A DNA stretch of 64,000 nucleotides from JBBPYC01 sp965218765 (GCA_965218765.1 CBDCLU010000004.1:496001-560000); one strand, 5' to 3'; shown: positions 8,379-19,353, numbered from the stretch's first letter. Translations and numbers: made by a program. The notes: generated by a model from the sequence alone, not told the origin.

Positions 8379-9015
8379 GGGTTTTGCGCTCCAGATGCTT
8401 GGCATACAGGCTGACAGGGAAGCACAACACGAAGTACAGCAGCGCGACGAAACTGAACACCACGAACGGCCGGAAGGTGGCGTTCGAGATCATGCTGCCG
8501 GCCTTGGTCAACTCGACAAAGCCGATCACGGACGCGAGTGCGGTGCCCTTGATCACCTGCACCAGGAAGCCGACCGTCGGTGCGATCGCAATGGAGCGCG
8601 CCTGCGGCAGGATCACATGCCGCATCTGCTCGGCAAACGACAGCGCAAGGCTGCCCGACGCTTCCCACTGGCCGCGCGGAATCGAGGCGACGCAGCCGCG
8701 CCAGATCTCGGTCAGGAACGCGCTCGTGTAGAGCGTCAGCGCGAGCGCCGCTGCGGTCCAGGCCGATACGTCGATGCCGAACAAAGCGATGCCGAAGTAG
8801 GCGAGGAACAGCTGCATCAGCAAAGGCGTGCCCTGGAACAGTTGCACGTAGATGCCGACCGCACGCGCCGCCCATGGGCCGCCGGCCAGCCGCGTGAACA
8901 GCAGCAGTCCACCGACCATGCCGCCGCCGACGAACGCAATCAATGACAGCGCGACCGTCCAGCGCAGCGCCAGCAGCAGGTTGCGCAGGATGTCCCAGAG
9001 CGTGAACTCGACCAT
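8362..9015 (-). CDS. Polar amino-acid ABC transporter permease 2 (HisM/GlnP type)
   Basis: 217 residues with about five membrane helices. It has the family EAA loop (ASGSLALSFAEQMRHVILPQA, split here as EASGSLALSF and HVILPQA) and the upstream LFQGTPLLMQLF segment typical of His/Glu/Gln-type permeases. It pairs with the permease encoded just upstream (6 bp gap) to form the heterodimeric channel. Its 3' end overlaps the ATPase gene, which suggests translational coupling. Confidence 0.93.
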   Translation of the reverse strand: MVEFTLWDILRNLLLALRWTVALSLIAFVGGGMVGGLLLFTRLAGGPWAARAVGIYVQLFQGTPLLMQLFLAYFGIALFGIDVSAWTAAALALTLYTSAFLTEIWRGCVASIPRGQWEASGSLALSFAEQMRHVILPQARSIAIAPTVGFLVQVIKGTALASVIGFVELTKAGSMISNATFRPFVVFSFVALLYFVLCFPVSLYAKHLERKTHVRHA

Positions 9016-9021
9016 GCCGGA

Positions 9022-9726
9022 TCACCGCCCGAACAGAAAACGCGGCCCGGCCCAGTTCAGCAACTGCCGCAGCGCGACCGACAGCGCCAGATAGATCAGC
9101 GTGGCCACGATGAACGACTCGAACGCGCGGAAATTGCGGCTCTGGATCAGGTTCGCCGCGTAGCTCAGCTCTTCCGTCGAAATCTGGCTGCACACGGCCG
9201 AGCCCAGCATCACGATGATGATCTGGCCGACCATCGCAGGCCAGACTTTGCGCAGCGCGGGCGGCAGCACCACGCGCAGAAAGATCTGGGCGTTGGACAG
9301 AGCCAGGCTCTGCGCCGCTTCGATTTGGCCGCGCGGCGTCGCATCCACGCCAGCGCGCACGATCTCGGTCGCGTAAGCGCCGAGGTTCAGCACCATCGCG
9401 ATCACCGAGGCGACTTCGGGCGTGAGCTTGAAGCCGGCCGCGGGCAGTCCGAAGAAGATGAAGAACAGCTGCACGATGAACGGCGTGTTGCGGATCAGCT
9501 CGACATAGCTGCCGACCACCACGCGCAGCCACAGCGGCCCATGCGCGCGCGCCCAGGCGCAAGCGACGCCGAGTGCGCCGCCGAGCAGGGTCGCTGCCGC
9601 CGTCAACCCGATCGTCCAGGCCACGCCGACCAGCAGCAGCGGCCACTGGCTCAGGACGGCCGCGAAGTCGAAGTCGATGCGCACGAGATGTTTCTGGTGA
9701 TCGTTGACGTGAACTGGAAGAAGCAT
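9022..9726 (-). CDS. Polar amino-acid ABC transporter permease 1
   Basis: 234 residues, same family as its downstream partner. Markers are the ELIRNTPFIVQLFF segment and the EAA loop AAQSLALSNAQIFLRVVLPPA. About five membrane helices follow a 20-residue hydrophilic start. The ATG at 9726 has GAAGG close upstream; a later start is possible because the first residues are not hydrophobic. It is separated from the binding-protein gene by a 160-bp spacer holding one copy of the dispersed 3'-end repeat. Confidence 0.92.
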   Translation of the reverse strand: MLLPVHVNDHQKHLVRIDFDFAAVLSQWPLLLVGVAWTIGLTAAATLLGGALGVACAWARAHGPLWLRVVVGSYVELIRNTPFIVQLFFIFFGLPAAGFKLTPEVASVIAMVLNLGAYATEIVRAGVDATPRGQIEAAQSLALSNAQIFLRVVLPPALRKVWPAMVGQIIIVMLGSAVCSQISTEELSYAANLIQSRNFRAFESFIVATLIYLALSVALRQLLNWAGPRFLFGR

Positions 9727-9801
9727 GCCTTCATGCTGAAGCTTTTCAACAACTCGCCCAATTCGGGATCGCTACTGAAGCTACGACCGATGCTCCCCAA
9801 T

Positions 9802-9889
9802 CCAGCAAGGGCTTTGCCGGGCCGCAGGCGCCGCCCCCGGTTGGGGGTAGGCGAAAGCCGACCAACGGGAGCGAAGCCTGGGGGAGAGC
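9802..9889 (-). repeat. Dispersed 3'-end repeat, copy A
   Basis: One of four related sequences in the window (others at 22717, 33753 and 56113). Shared blocks on the plus strand are GGCCGCAGGCGCCGCCCCC, GGGGGTAG, CGAAAGCCGACC and GGGAGCGAAGCCTGGGG. This copy lacks the GGAGCTGGCTCC arm seen in the others. It starts directly after the stop codon of the solute-binding protein gene, read on that gene's strand. Confidence 0.85.
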
Positions 9890-10681
9890 TCAGTTCGGCA
9901 GTTCCCCGGTGGAGCGGCCGAGCCATTTCTTCGACATCGCTTCGAGCTCGCCGGCCTTTTTCGCCTCTGCGATGATCTCGTTGACCTTGCCCTTGAGCTT
10001 GTCGTCGCCTTTGGCCACGCCGATGAAGTTCGGGCTGTCTTTGAGCAGCAGCTTGTACTCGGCGTTCAGATTCGGGTTCTTCTGCATCATGTTGCCCGCG
10101 ACCGAGGCGCTGGTCGCGATCGCCTGCGTCTGGCCAGCGACGAACGCGGCGATCGTCGCGTTGTTGTCCTCGAAGCGTTTCACCTGCACGTCGGCCGGCG
10201 CGACCTTGCCCAGTTCCTGGTCTTCCATCGCGCCACGCGTGACGGCGACGGTCTTGCCGCTCAGGTCCGCGAAGGTCTTGACGGCCGTGCTTTTCGGCGC
10301 AAAGACAGCCTGGAAGAACGGTGCGTAGGCGGCCGTGAAGTCGATCACCTTCTCCCGCTCGGCGTTCTTGCCCAGCGTCGAGATCACCAGATCAGCCTTG
10401 CCGGTCTGCAGATACGGAATGCGGTTCGCGCTGTTGACCGGCACCAGTTCGGCCTTCACGCCGAGTTTCTTCGCGATCAGCCGCGCCATGTCCACGTCGA
10501 GGCCCTGGGGCTGCATGTCCGGGCCGACGAAGCCGTAGGGAGGGTAGTCGGTCGGCACCGCGATCTTGATCGTCTTGGCCTTCATGATCTGGTCCAGCGC
10601 GCTTTGCGCATGGGCGCCGGCGCCCGCCAGCGCAGCGATGGACAGCAGGGCGAGCGAGAGCAGGCGAGGGGAAGTGGTCAT
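9890..10681 (-). CDS. Amino-acid ABC transporter substrate-binding protein (SBP family 3)
   Basis: 263 residues. Signal peptide of about 25 residues ending AGAHAQS, so periplasmic. The family 3 signature is spread over IKIAVPTDYPPYGF, GLDVDMARLIAKKLG, KADLVISTLGKNAEREKVIDF and GKTVAVTRGAMED. It should capture a polar amino acid and hand it to the two permeases downstream. The ligand cannot be read from the sequence. The start at 10681 precedes the signal peptide directly; the frame stays open further upstream but without a plausible leader. It is the first gene of the four-gene uptake operon, with a dispersed repeat between it and the permeases. Confidence 0.93.
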   Translation of the reverse strand: MTTSPRLLSLALLSIAALAGAGAHAQSALDQIMKAKTIKIAVPTDYPPYGFVGPDMQPQGLDVDMARLIAKKLGVKAELVPVNSANRIPYLQTGKADLVISTLGKNAEREKVIDFTAAYAPFFQAVFAPKSTAVKTFADLSGKTVAVTRGAMEDQELGKVAPADVQVKRFEDNNATIAAFVAGQTQAIATSASVAGNMMQKNPNLNAEYKLLLKDSPNFIGVAKGDDKLKGKVNEIIAEAKKAGELEAMSKKWLGRSTGELPN

Positions 10682-10975
10682 CGAAAAAGCGGCTTTCTGC
10701 GGTGGGGAAAAACGGGTGGTGCGCCACGGGTCGGGCCATCGATCGCTCGGCGCCGCCTGGTCGAACGAGATGATGCAAGAGTCACGCCAGGGGCAGGCAG
10801 CCAGCGTCGATGAAAGGTCGCTTGCGCGGATTGTCGGAACCCGTCCCACAAGCGAGCGGTACGGGCAGGCCGAGCAAATGCCGGTGGAAAATAAGACTAC
10901 TGTTTTTGTAGCAAACAATTAAGGCTGGGTAGCTGCATCAGCCACTTTTTGCTTGAAAAACGCCTCGTTCGACCG
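10682..10975. other. Spacer upstream of the ABC operon
   Basis: 294 bp between the ABC operon and the cyclase pseudogene. It should carry the operon promoter. An AT-rich patch near 10891-10920 contains CTAC and GTAG arms around a T-run, similar in style to other AT-rich palindromes in this window. No gene was seen. Confidence 0.5.
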
Positions 10976-12201
<1,226 letters not shown>

Positions 12202-12324
12202 TGGTCGTCTCCATCAATATGCACCACGGCGGCGTCCATGACCATGTCGAGCAGCAGGCCATACCGGCCTGACCCAAGCCAATGGCCTTCCATGATTGCC
12301 GGGGCGGTTCAGCGAGCCGAAACC

Positions 12325-15300
12325 TCATGCCGGCTGCTCCTGCGGATCCTCCCGCGCTGACTCGTCCGGACCCCGGTCGCGCCGCGACCGCGTGAGCTGT
12401 CGCACCAGCACGAAGAACAGCGGGATATAGAAGATCGCCAGGATCGTCGCCGTCAACATGCCGCCGACCACCGCGGTGCCGATCGCGATCCGGCTGTTGG
12501 CGCCGGCGCCCGAGGACAGCGCGAGCGGCATCACCCCGAAGATGAAAGCCAGGCTGGTCATCAGGATCGGGCGCAGCCGGATGCGGGCCGCTTCCAGCGC
12601 CGCGTCGACGGGGCTCTTGCCCGCCTTCTCGGCCTGCTCGGCGAACTCGATCATCAGGATCGCGTTCTTCGCCGCCAGGCCCATTGTCGTCAGCAGCCCG
12701 AGCTGCAAATAGACGTCGTTGATTAATCCGCGCAGCGTGACGGCCAGCACCGCACCCACCAGCCCCAGCGGGATGATTAGCAGCACGGCAACCGGTACCG
12801 ACCAGCTCTCGTACAGCGCCGCCAGGCACAGGAACACCACCAGCAGCGACAGCCCGTAAAGAACAGGCGCCTGGCCGGCCGACAAGCGTTCCTGAAACGT
12901 CAGCCCTGCGTAGGCGACGCTCGTGCCATCGAGCTTGCCGGCCAGCTCCTCGATGCGTGCGATGGCCTCGCCCGAGCTCTTTCCCGGCGCCGGCGAGCCG
13001 TTGAACTCGAACGAGGGTATGCCGTTGAAACGCGACAGCGCCACCGGCGCCTCGGCCCAACGGGTCGAGGCGAACGAAGAGAACGGGGTCATGCTGCCAT
13101 TGCTGCCGCGCACGAACCACGCATACAGATCGTCGGGCGCCGACCGATACGGGGCGTCGCCCTGCACGTACACGCGTTTGACCCGTCCGCGGTCGATGAA
13201 ATCGTTGACATAGCTGCCGCCCCAGGCGGTCGACAAGGTGCCGTTCACACTGGCCTGCGACAGGCCGAGCGCGGCCAGCTTCTGCTGGTCCAGCTCGACC
13301 TTCAGCGTCGCTTTATCGGGCAACTCGGTCACCCGCACCGATGCGAGTCCGGGATCGCTGCGCGCCGCTTCCAGCAGCTTGTCCTTCGCGGCCGAGAATG
13401 CCTCGCGCGACAGCTCCCCGGTGTTCTGCAGCTCGATCGTGAAGCCGCTCGACTGACCCAGACCGCGGATCGGCGGCGGCACCAGCGCAAAGACCTCGGC
13501 GTCGCGCAGGCCTGCGAAGGCGGTGGTGGCGCGGGCGGTGATGGCGTCGGCGCCGTTGCCGTCGCCTTTGCGCTGCGACCAGTCGCTGAAGTTCAGATAG
13601 CCGCGGCCGACGTTCTGACCAGCCGCACCGCCGCCGCCGCCAGCCACCGTGAACATCGTCTGCACGTTTTCCTTTTCGTACTTGTCGAAATAGGTCTCGA
13701 CGCGCTGCTGCACCTGTTCGGCCCGGTTGATCGTCGCGCCCGGCGGCAGCTGGAACGAGATGATCGCGTTGCCCTGGTCCTCGGTCGGCAGAAAGCCGGT
13801 CGGCAGCCGCAGGAACATGAACGCGAGCAACGCGCAGATGACCGCATACAGAATCAGGAACAGCGCCCGCCGACCGATGATCGCTTTCGATGCGCGCACG
13901 TAGTGCTCGCTGGTGGCATCGAAGCCGCGGTTGAAGGCGTTGCTTGCGCGCTCAAAACCGGCGTGGATGCGCGGTGCGTGCCGGGCGATCCATCCGGCAT
14001 CGTCGTCCTTTTCCTCCGGCCCATCCGCCGACCGCTCGGACCCGGCTGCGCGCTTGGCTTTGGGCTTCAGCAGGTGCGCCGTCAGCGCGGGCGTCAAGAC
14101 CAGCGCAACGCCCACCGACAGCAGCATCGCTGACACGATGGTCACCGAGAACTGGCGGTAGATCACGCCGGTCGAGCCGCCGAAGAACGCCATCGGCAAA
14201 AACACCGCCGACAGCACCAACGCGATCGCCACCAGCGCCACCGAGATCTCCTGCATCGACTCGATCGTCGCGTCCCGTGGCGACATGCCGGGGTTCTCAT
14301 CCAGCAGGCGCTCGACGTTTTCCACCACCACGATGGCGTCGTCCACCAGCAGGCCGATCGACAGCACCAAGCCGAACAGCGTCAGCGTGTTGATCGAAAA
14401 TCCCAGTGCTGCCATCACGCCAAAGGTGCCCAGCAACACCACGGGCACCGCAATCGCCGGGATCAACGTCGCGCGCCATCCCTGCAAAAAGACGAACATC
14501 ACGATCACCACCAGCGCGATCGCTTCGAACAGCGTCTTCACCACCTCCTCGATCGACAGCTTGATGAAGTCGGTGGAATCGTTGGCGAAGGTATAGATCA
14601 GGCCGGGTGGGAAGTCGCGGGCGCGCTTGCTGATTTCCTGCTTCACCAGCTCGGCGGTGGCCAGGGCGTCGGCACCTGGCGACAACAGCACCGCGATGCC
14701 GGCGCCCGGATGGCTGTTGACCTTGACGACCGGGCCGTAAATCTCGGAGCCGAGTTCGATCCGGGCCACGTCTGCGATGCGCACGGTGGCGCCGTTGCGC
14801 TGCGTCTTCACGATGATGTCGCTGAACTCGTCGGGCGTGTGCAGCCGCGACTGCGCCGTGACGGTGGCGTTCAGGTACTGGTCCGACGCCGACGGCTGGC
14901 CGCCGATCTCGCCGGCGGCGACTTCCGTGTTCTGGGCCTCGATGGCGGCAATCACGTCACTCGGCATCAGCTGGAAGCTGGCCAGCTTGCCCGGCTGCAG
15001 CCAGATCCGCATTGCGTAAGGCGAGCCGAACACGTTGATGTCGCCCACGCCGGGGATGCGGCTCAGCGGATCCTGCAGGTTCGAAGACAGGTAGTCGGAG
15101 ACATCCTGCTTCGACATCTTGTCGTTTTCATCGTAGACACCGACGATCAACAAGAAGTCGGGGTTCGACTTGCGCACCCGCACGCCCTGCTGCTGCACCT
15201 GCTGCGGCAGGCGCGGCACCGCCTGTTGCACCCGGTTTTGCACCTGCACCTGCGCGATGTCGGGGTTGGTGCCGCTCCGGAACGTGACGTTGATGGTCAC

Positions 15301-15564
15301 GCCGCCGCGTGAATCCGATGACGAACTGAAGTAGAGCAGACCGTCAAGACCGGTGAGCGATTGCTCGATCACCTGCGTGACGCTGTTTTGCACGATCTCG
15401 GCCGAGGCGCCCGGATAGGTGGCGCGCACCGAGACCTGCGGCGGTGCGACGTCCGGATACTGTGCGATCGGCAGCTGCAGGATCGACCCGGCGCCCGCCA
15501 GCATCACGATGATCGCGATTACCCACGCGAAGATCGGGCGTTCGATGAAGATGCGTGAGAGCAT
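12325..15564 (-). CDS. RND multidrug efflux permease (HAE1, AcrB/MexB-like)
   Basis: 1079 residues, a full-length inner-membrane proton-driven drug exporter. The start MLSRIFIERPIFAWVIAI is typical of the family. TM4 carries the paired aspartates of the proton relay (GLLVDDAIVVVENV). The porter-domain and docking-domain duplications are complete, and TM10 carries the conserved Lys in LAAKNAILMIEFAEQA. A charged loop rich in Lys, Glu and Asp lies near residues 500-530. It follows its membrane fusion partner by 6 bp. No TolC-like outer-membrane gene is adjacent, so the pump probably uses a channel encoded elsewhere. Substrates are unknown. Confidence 0.95.
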   Translation of the reverse strand: MLSRIFIERPIFAWVIAIIVMLAGAGSILQLPIAQYPDVAPPQVSVRATYPGASAEIVQNSVTQVIEQSLTGLDGLLYFSSSSDSRGGVTINVTFRSGTNPDIAQVQVQNRVQQAVPRLPQQVQQQGVRVRKSNPDFLLIVGVYDENDKMSKQDVSDYLSSNLQDPLSRIPGVGDINVFGSPYAMRIWLQPGKLASFQLMPSDVIAAIEAQNTEVAAGEIGGQPSASDQYLNATVTAQSRLHTPDEFSDIIVKTQRNGATVRIADVARIELGSEIYGPVVKVNSHPGAGIAVLLSPGADALATAELVKQEISKRARDFPPGLIYTFANDSTDFIKLSIEEVVKTLFEAIALVVIVMFVFLQGWRATLIPAIAVPVVLLGTFGVMAALGFSINTLTLFGLVLSIGLLVDDAIVVVENVERLLDENPGMSPRDATIESMQEISVALVAIALVLSAVFLPMAFFGGSTGVIYRQFSVTIVSAMLLSVGVALVLTPALTAHLLKPKAKRAAGSERSADGPEEKDDDAGWIARHAPRIHAGFERASNAFNRGFDATSEHYVRASKAIIGRRALFLILYAVICALLAFMFLRLPTGFLPTEDQGNAIISFQLPPGATINRAEQVQQRVETYFDKYEKENVQTMFTVAGGGGGAAGQNVGRGYLNFSDWSQRKGDGNGADAITARATTAFAGLRDAEVFALVPPPIRGLGQSSGFTIELQNTGELSREAFSAAKDKLLEAARSDPGLASVRVTELPDKATLKVELDQQKLAALGLSQASVNGTLSTAWGGSYVNDFIDRGRVKRVYVQGDAPYRSAPDDLYAWFVRGSNGSMTPFSSFASTRWAEAPVALSRFNGIPSFEFNGSPAPGKSSGEAIARIEELAGKLDGTSVAYAGLTFQERLSAGQAPVLYGLSLLVVFLCLAALYESWSVPVAVLLIIPLGLVGAVLAVTLRGLINDVYLQLGLLTTMGLAAKNAILMIEFAEQAEKAGKSPVDAALEAARIRLRPILMTSLAFIFGVMPLALSSGAGANSRIAIGTAVVGGMLTATILAIFYIPLFFVLVRQLTRSRRDRGPDESAREDPQEQPA

Positions 15565-15570
15565 CGCGCT

Positions 15571-16818
15571 TCAGCCTTTCTTCGACGTGTTGGCGGCGTC
15601 CGCCGACGCAGGCGCGTCGGGTGGCGCGATCTCTTGCGACATGTCTGCGGGAACCGCCTTGATCGGCTGTCCGGGCCGCAGCTTGGCAGTGCCCTGCACG
15701 ATGACCTTGTCACCGGGTTGCAAGCCTTTGGTGACGACCCAATCGGCTCCCAGGACGCGGTCTGCGGCGATGTTGCGCGACTCCGCCTTGTCGTCGGGGC
15801 CGACCACGAAGACTGTCGCCGCGCCTTTCGGATCGCGCGCCACTGCGGGCTGCGGCACGAGGATGACGGCCTTGTCGATGGATTGGGCGAAGCGCGCGCG
15901 AACGAACATGCCCGGCAGCAGCACGCTGTCCGGATTGGCAAAGCGTGCCCGCACCGTCACCGTATCGGTGCTCTGATCGACCAGCACTTCGGAGAATTCA
16001 ACCTTGCCGACCTCGCCGTAGTCGCTGCCGTCCTGCAGCTTCAGCCGTACCGCTGCGCTGGCTGGCACGACGCCGTCCTGGGCCAGTGAGCGCCGCAGCG
16101 CCAGCAGTGCCGCTGCCGGCTGCTGGATGTCGACGAAGATGGGATCGAGCTGGTTGATGCGGGCCAGCGGATCGGCTTGGTTGGCGGTCACCAGCGCACC
16201 TTGTGTGGACAGCGACCTTCCGATCCGCCCCGAAATCGGCGCCGGCACGGTGGTGAACTTCAGGTTGATCTGCGCGGTCTGCAACTGCGCCCGGTATTGC
16301 GCCACCTGTGCCGCGGCCTGCCGGGACGCGGCCAACGCGTTGGTGTACTCCTGCTGGCTCACCGCCTTGGCCTTGACCAGGGGTCTGTAGCGGCGGGCCA
16401 GAGCGCTGGCCGCCTCCGCATTCGCCTGGGCGTTCTGCAGATTGGCTTCGGCAACGGCTGCAGCGGCACGGTACAGGCTCGGGTCGATCTCGTACAAAGC
16501 TTGTCCGCTGCGGACGAACGCGCCTTCTGTGAAGAGACGTCGACGGATCACGCCGGACACCTGCGGCCTTACTTCGGACTGGCGATAGGATGAGGCGCGC
16601 CCGGCGAGCTCGGTGACGTCCGGCACGCTGGTCTGCTGGACGACGACGTAGCCCACCGTCTTGGGCGCGCCGCTTGCGGCGTTTCCGCCCGGCTTTCCTT
16701 TCGAGGAAGCCTTGTCTTCCGAATCGCAGCCCGCCAGCGCCACAGCGAATAGCAACAACATGACCGTGGCAAAGGCGTTCGCAAAACGCAAGCGAACGAG
16801 TGGGACAAAACGGATCAA
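15571..16818 (-). CDS. RND efflux membrane fusion lipoprotein (AcrA/MexA-like)
   Basis: 415 residues. The likely start is the TTG at 16818: GGAGG stands 6-7 bases before it and the frame then reads a lipoprotein signal ending ALAGC. The mature protein has a Gly/Ser linker, a barrel-sandwich segment (SYRQSEVRPQVSGVI), an alpha-helical hairpin at about 130-200, a second lipoyl half (APISGRIGRSL), and beta-barrel and membrane-proximal domains. It bridges the inner-membrane pump encoded 6 bp downstream to an outer-membrane channel. A later ATG at 16761 would remove the basic n-region of the signal, so it is less likely. Confidence 0.93.
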   Translation of the reverse strand: MIRFVPLVRLRFANAFATVMLLLFAVALAGCDSEDKASSKGKPGGNAASGAPKTVGYVVVQQTSVPDVTELAGRASSYRQSEVRPQVSGVIRRRLFTEGAFVRSGQALYEIDPSLYRAAAAVAEANLQNAQANAEAASALARRYRPLVKAKAVSQQEYTNALAASRQAAAQVAQYRAQLQTAQINLKFTTVPAPISGRIGRSLSTQGALVTANQADPLARINQLDPIFVDIQQPAAALLALRRSLAQDGVVPASAAVRLKLQDGSDYGEVGKVEFSEVLVDQSTDTVTVRARFANPDSVLLPGMFVRARFAQSIDKAVILVPQPAVARDPKGAATVFVVGPDDKAESRNIAADRVLGADWVVTKGLQPGDKVIVQGTAKLRPGQPIKAVPADMSQEIAPPDAPASADAANTSKKG

Positions 16819-17195
16819 GGTGGCCCTCCAACCAAACTGCAAGGACAAACAAGTCGGGCTCTGGCCACGCATTGACCTTTGCGCCCGGGATTCAAGTCGA
16901 CGAGCCCTGCACCAAGCAGAGCAACGGGCGCAGCTTATCTGCTTCATACAGCAGGGGTTGACCGTCGTGCCCTCAAAGATCGTCCGGGCAATGCAAAGGT
17001 CTGCCTGCTGGCATGCCGCAGCACGCCCTCCTGGGCCTGCACGTCGACGACAAGCGTCCCTGCAAGACATGGGTTTTTTGCGCGTTGCCGTCAGGCTGCC
17101 CGGCCGAAGGTTTCCATGCTCGAGCGCACCTGGGCTTGCAGTCCGAACCTTCATCGGCAGCGATGCAAGTGACGCTGCTCGCCCATGTGCGGTAT
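16819..17195. other. Spacer upstream of the RND operon
   Basis: About 380 bp with no gene I can support. It should hold the RND operon promoter. No adjacent TetR- or MarR-type repressor gene is present, unlike many RND loci. The left end of a decayed IS3 sequence abuts it. Confidence 0.5.
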
Positions 17196-17496
17196 GGACG
17201 CTTCCTTCGCAAAGTACGCCGTCGCTTTCTCAAGAATGTCGACGTGCGTATTCGGCTGCGCGTCATCCGCGCGCAGTCTTGACAACTCCAACTGTTACGC
17301 AGTGACCGGCTTGCTGCCAGGGCCGTTGGAGCGTTCCGGCTGGCGCCGTCCTCACCCAGTTGCGCAGCGTCTGCGCCACCAGACCCGGTTCACGTGCCGC
17401 CGGCCCGGCGTCGACCTCTCGTGCTCCCTGCGCGCTTTCTTGACAGCCTGTTCCCCTGAGCTCGGCCATGTACTCCTGCTTCGGGATCCGCTTCAC
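17196..17496 (-). pseudogene. Decayed IS3-family transposase OrfA
   Basis: Fragments of the helix-turn-helix OrfA appear in order but in shifting frames. From a GTG at 17496 comes KRIPKQEYMAEL, then ARELGLVEQTLRNWV-like sequence (read here as AREPGLVAQTLRNWVR). In another frame follow NGPGSKPVT, a TAA stop, QLELSRLRADDAQ and ILEKATAYFAKEAS. These are the standard blocks of IS3 OrfA just before the OrfB frameshift site. No OrfB and no clear terminal inverted repeats were found, so only a fossil remains. Confidence 0.75.
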
Positions 17497-17746
17497 TTGT
17501 CGTACTTTCAGCTTCGATGCCAGCCATCGGTCCTTGAAAGACAAAATTCGGAGGGCGGATCGTTCCGAAACCCGCCGTTTTTCCTGTGCAGCCTGGGTCG
17601 CATGCGACAACGCCGGCGCAACCGGGGTAATCGCGCCAACCAATACCTGCTGTCGGACGGGCACACCGACTGCTCACGGCACGTCAGCTGCAATGGCCTG
17701 TGAAACTCGCCTACCCTGCATCAATCATCCAAGGAGAACAAACCAG
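17497..17746. other. Spacer next to the IS3 fossil
   Basis: 250 bp between the OrfA fossil and the small acidic protein. An AAGGAGA ribosome site lies at its right end. No other gene was seen. Confidence 0.4.
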
Positions 17747-18067
17747 ATGGCCACCAGCCCGATCACCGGCGCCAATTCGCCAGCCCCTGCCGTGCCGGCA
17801 GGACGCGACGTGGACGCGCTCGGACCCAGCGACAGTTCCGACAGCGGCAGCGACGTGCAGGGTGAACGCCCGATGGCGACCGCGCCGGACAACGCGGCCG
17901 AACTCGGTGCGCTGCCGGTCGAGTCCGGCACCGACACCGATTCGACCGGCACCGGCGAGCGCGGCTCCGCCACCGGCGAAGACCCGGCGCCTGCGGCCGA
18001 CATTCAGCCCGACCGCATCATCGAGCGGTCCGATTCGGCCGTGCCTGACCTGCCGCCGGACGAATGA
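17747..18067 (+). CDS. Small acidic hydrophilic protein
   Basis: 106 residues, rich in Ser, Asp, Gly and Pro, with no membrane segment and no Cys. It contains LGPSDSSDSGSD, TDSTGTGERGS and DIQPDRII blocks. This pattern occurs in a family of small, probably disordered proteins in Burkholderiales, sometimes misnamed chemotaxis protein. Function unknown. AAGGAGA lies 9 bases before the ATG, so translation is well supported. It precedes the glycosyltransferase gene by 101 bp on the same strand. Confidence 0.7.
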   Translation: MATSPITGANSPAPAVPAGRDVDALGPSDSSDSGSDVQGERPMATAPDNAAELGALPVESGTDTDSTGTGERGSATGEDPAPAADIQPDRIIERSDSAVPDLPPDE

Positions 18068-18168
18068 CCCCCTAGCGCAGGCCGCGCTGCATCGCATGGC
18101 ACTGGGCTCGCCGACCCGGCGCCGCCTGCTGCATTTGTCACGGAACTCGTGAAACAATACGGTCCGCC

Positions 18169-19353
18169 ATGCGCATCGCATTCGTCACGGAGACCTACCC
18201 GCCCGAAGTCAACGGTGTCGCACTGACGGTTGCGCGCTTTGTAGCGCATCTACGTGGCTGCGGACACGAGATCGAGCTGATCCGGCCGCGCCAGCCGAGC
18301 GATGCGGCGGTCGGATACGAAGATGCGGTGGCGACCGGCACGCCGACCGACTGGCTCAGTACCGGCCTGCCGATTCCGATGTATCCGGATCTGCGCTTCG
18401 GCTTGATGCGCCCGGGCCGGCTGGTTCGCCACTTCGAGTCGACGCGGCCGCAACTCGTGCACATCGTGACCGAAGGCCCGCTGGGCTGGGCGGCGGTACG
18501 GGCCGCGCGCCGGCTCGGCATTCCGACCACGTCGGATTTCCGCACCAACTTCCATCAGTACAGCCACTACTACCGGCTGGGCTGGCTGTCTTCGCTGATC
18601 GGCGCCTACCTGCGCCGCCTGCACAACCGTACCCAACGCACGTTCGTGCCGACCGAGCGGGCGTGTGCCGAACTGCAGGCGGCGGGGTTCGAGCGGGTCG
18701 AAGTGGTCGGCCGCGGCGTCGATACGAGCCGTTTCTCACCCGCACACCGGCGCGCCGCGCTGCGCGAGCGCTGGGGCGCCGGCGATGACAGCCCGGTGCT
18801 GCTCTACGTCGGGCGGCTCGCGGCCGAGAAGAACGTGGCGCTGGCGCTGTCGGCCTGGACCCGGGCGCTCGAACTGGTGCCGTCGACGCGCATGGTGCTG
18901 GTCGGCGACGGGCCGCTTAAACGCGAGTTGCAGCAGCGTTTCCCCGGGGCGCTGTTCGCCGGCATGCAGACCGGGGAAGCACTCGCCGCGCACTATGCAA
19001 GCGCGGACCTGTTCCTGTTTCCGAGCCTGTCCGAGACGTTCGGCAACGTGACGGTGGAAGCGCTGGCTTCCGGGCTGCCGGTGGTCGCGTTCGACGCTGC
19101 GGCAGCCGCCGAGTTCGTGCACGACCGGATCAACGGCCGCCTGATCGCGCCCGGCCACGACGCTGCGTTCGTCGAAGCCGTCGGCGTGCTCGCGTCGTTG
19201 CACAGCGAACTCGGCCCGATGCGCATGGCCGCACGCGCCGCCGCAGGCCGCGCCGACTGGGGCGCGGTGCTCGCGCAGTTCGAGCGTCATCTGATGGAGG
19301 TGGCCGCCGATGCGGCAGCAAAACCGTCCCGGCTACCCGCCTGCCTGGCATAG
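18169..19353 (+). CDS. Glycosyltransferase family 4 (mannosyltransferase-like)
   Basis: 394 residues with the GT-B fold. The N-terminus MRIAFVTETYPPEVNGVA is the nucleotide-sugar GT4 start. Further markers are TSDFRTNFHQYSHYY, GRGVDTSRFSP, LLYVGRLAAEKNV, VGDGP, and the E-x7-E region (FPSLSETFGNVTVEALASGLPVVAF). It is closest in look to GDP-mannose-dependent alpha-mannosyltransferases (MgtA type). It likely adds a sugar to a lipid or surface glycan at the cytoplasmic membrane face. Its 3' end overlaps the PAP2 gene by 44 nt, so the two are probably translated together. Confidence 0.9.
   Translation: MRIAFVTETYPPEVNGVALTVARFVAHLRGCGHEIELIRPRQPSDAAVGYEDAVATGTPTDWLSTGLPIPMYPDLRFGLMRPGRLVRHFESTRPQLVHIVTEGPLGWAAVRAARRLGIPTTSDFRTNFHQYSHYYRLGWLSSLIGAYLRRLHNRTQRTFVPTERACAELQAAGFERVEVVGRGVDTSRFSPAHRRAALRERWGAGDDSPVLLYVGRLAAEKNVALALSAWTRALELVPSTRMVLVGDGPLKRELQQRFPGALFAGMQTGEALAAHYASADLFLFPSLSETFGNVTVEALASGLPVVAFDAAAAAEFVHDRINGRLIAPGHDAAFVEAVGVLASLHSELGPMRMAARAAAGRADWGAVLAQFERHLMEVAADAAAKPSRLPACLA

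Noticed and set aside
12202..12324. Separate small gene between the cyclase pseudogene and the RND permease
   Set aside because: Short minus-strand frame (MEGHWLGSGRYG) without ribosome site or family; likely spacer.
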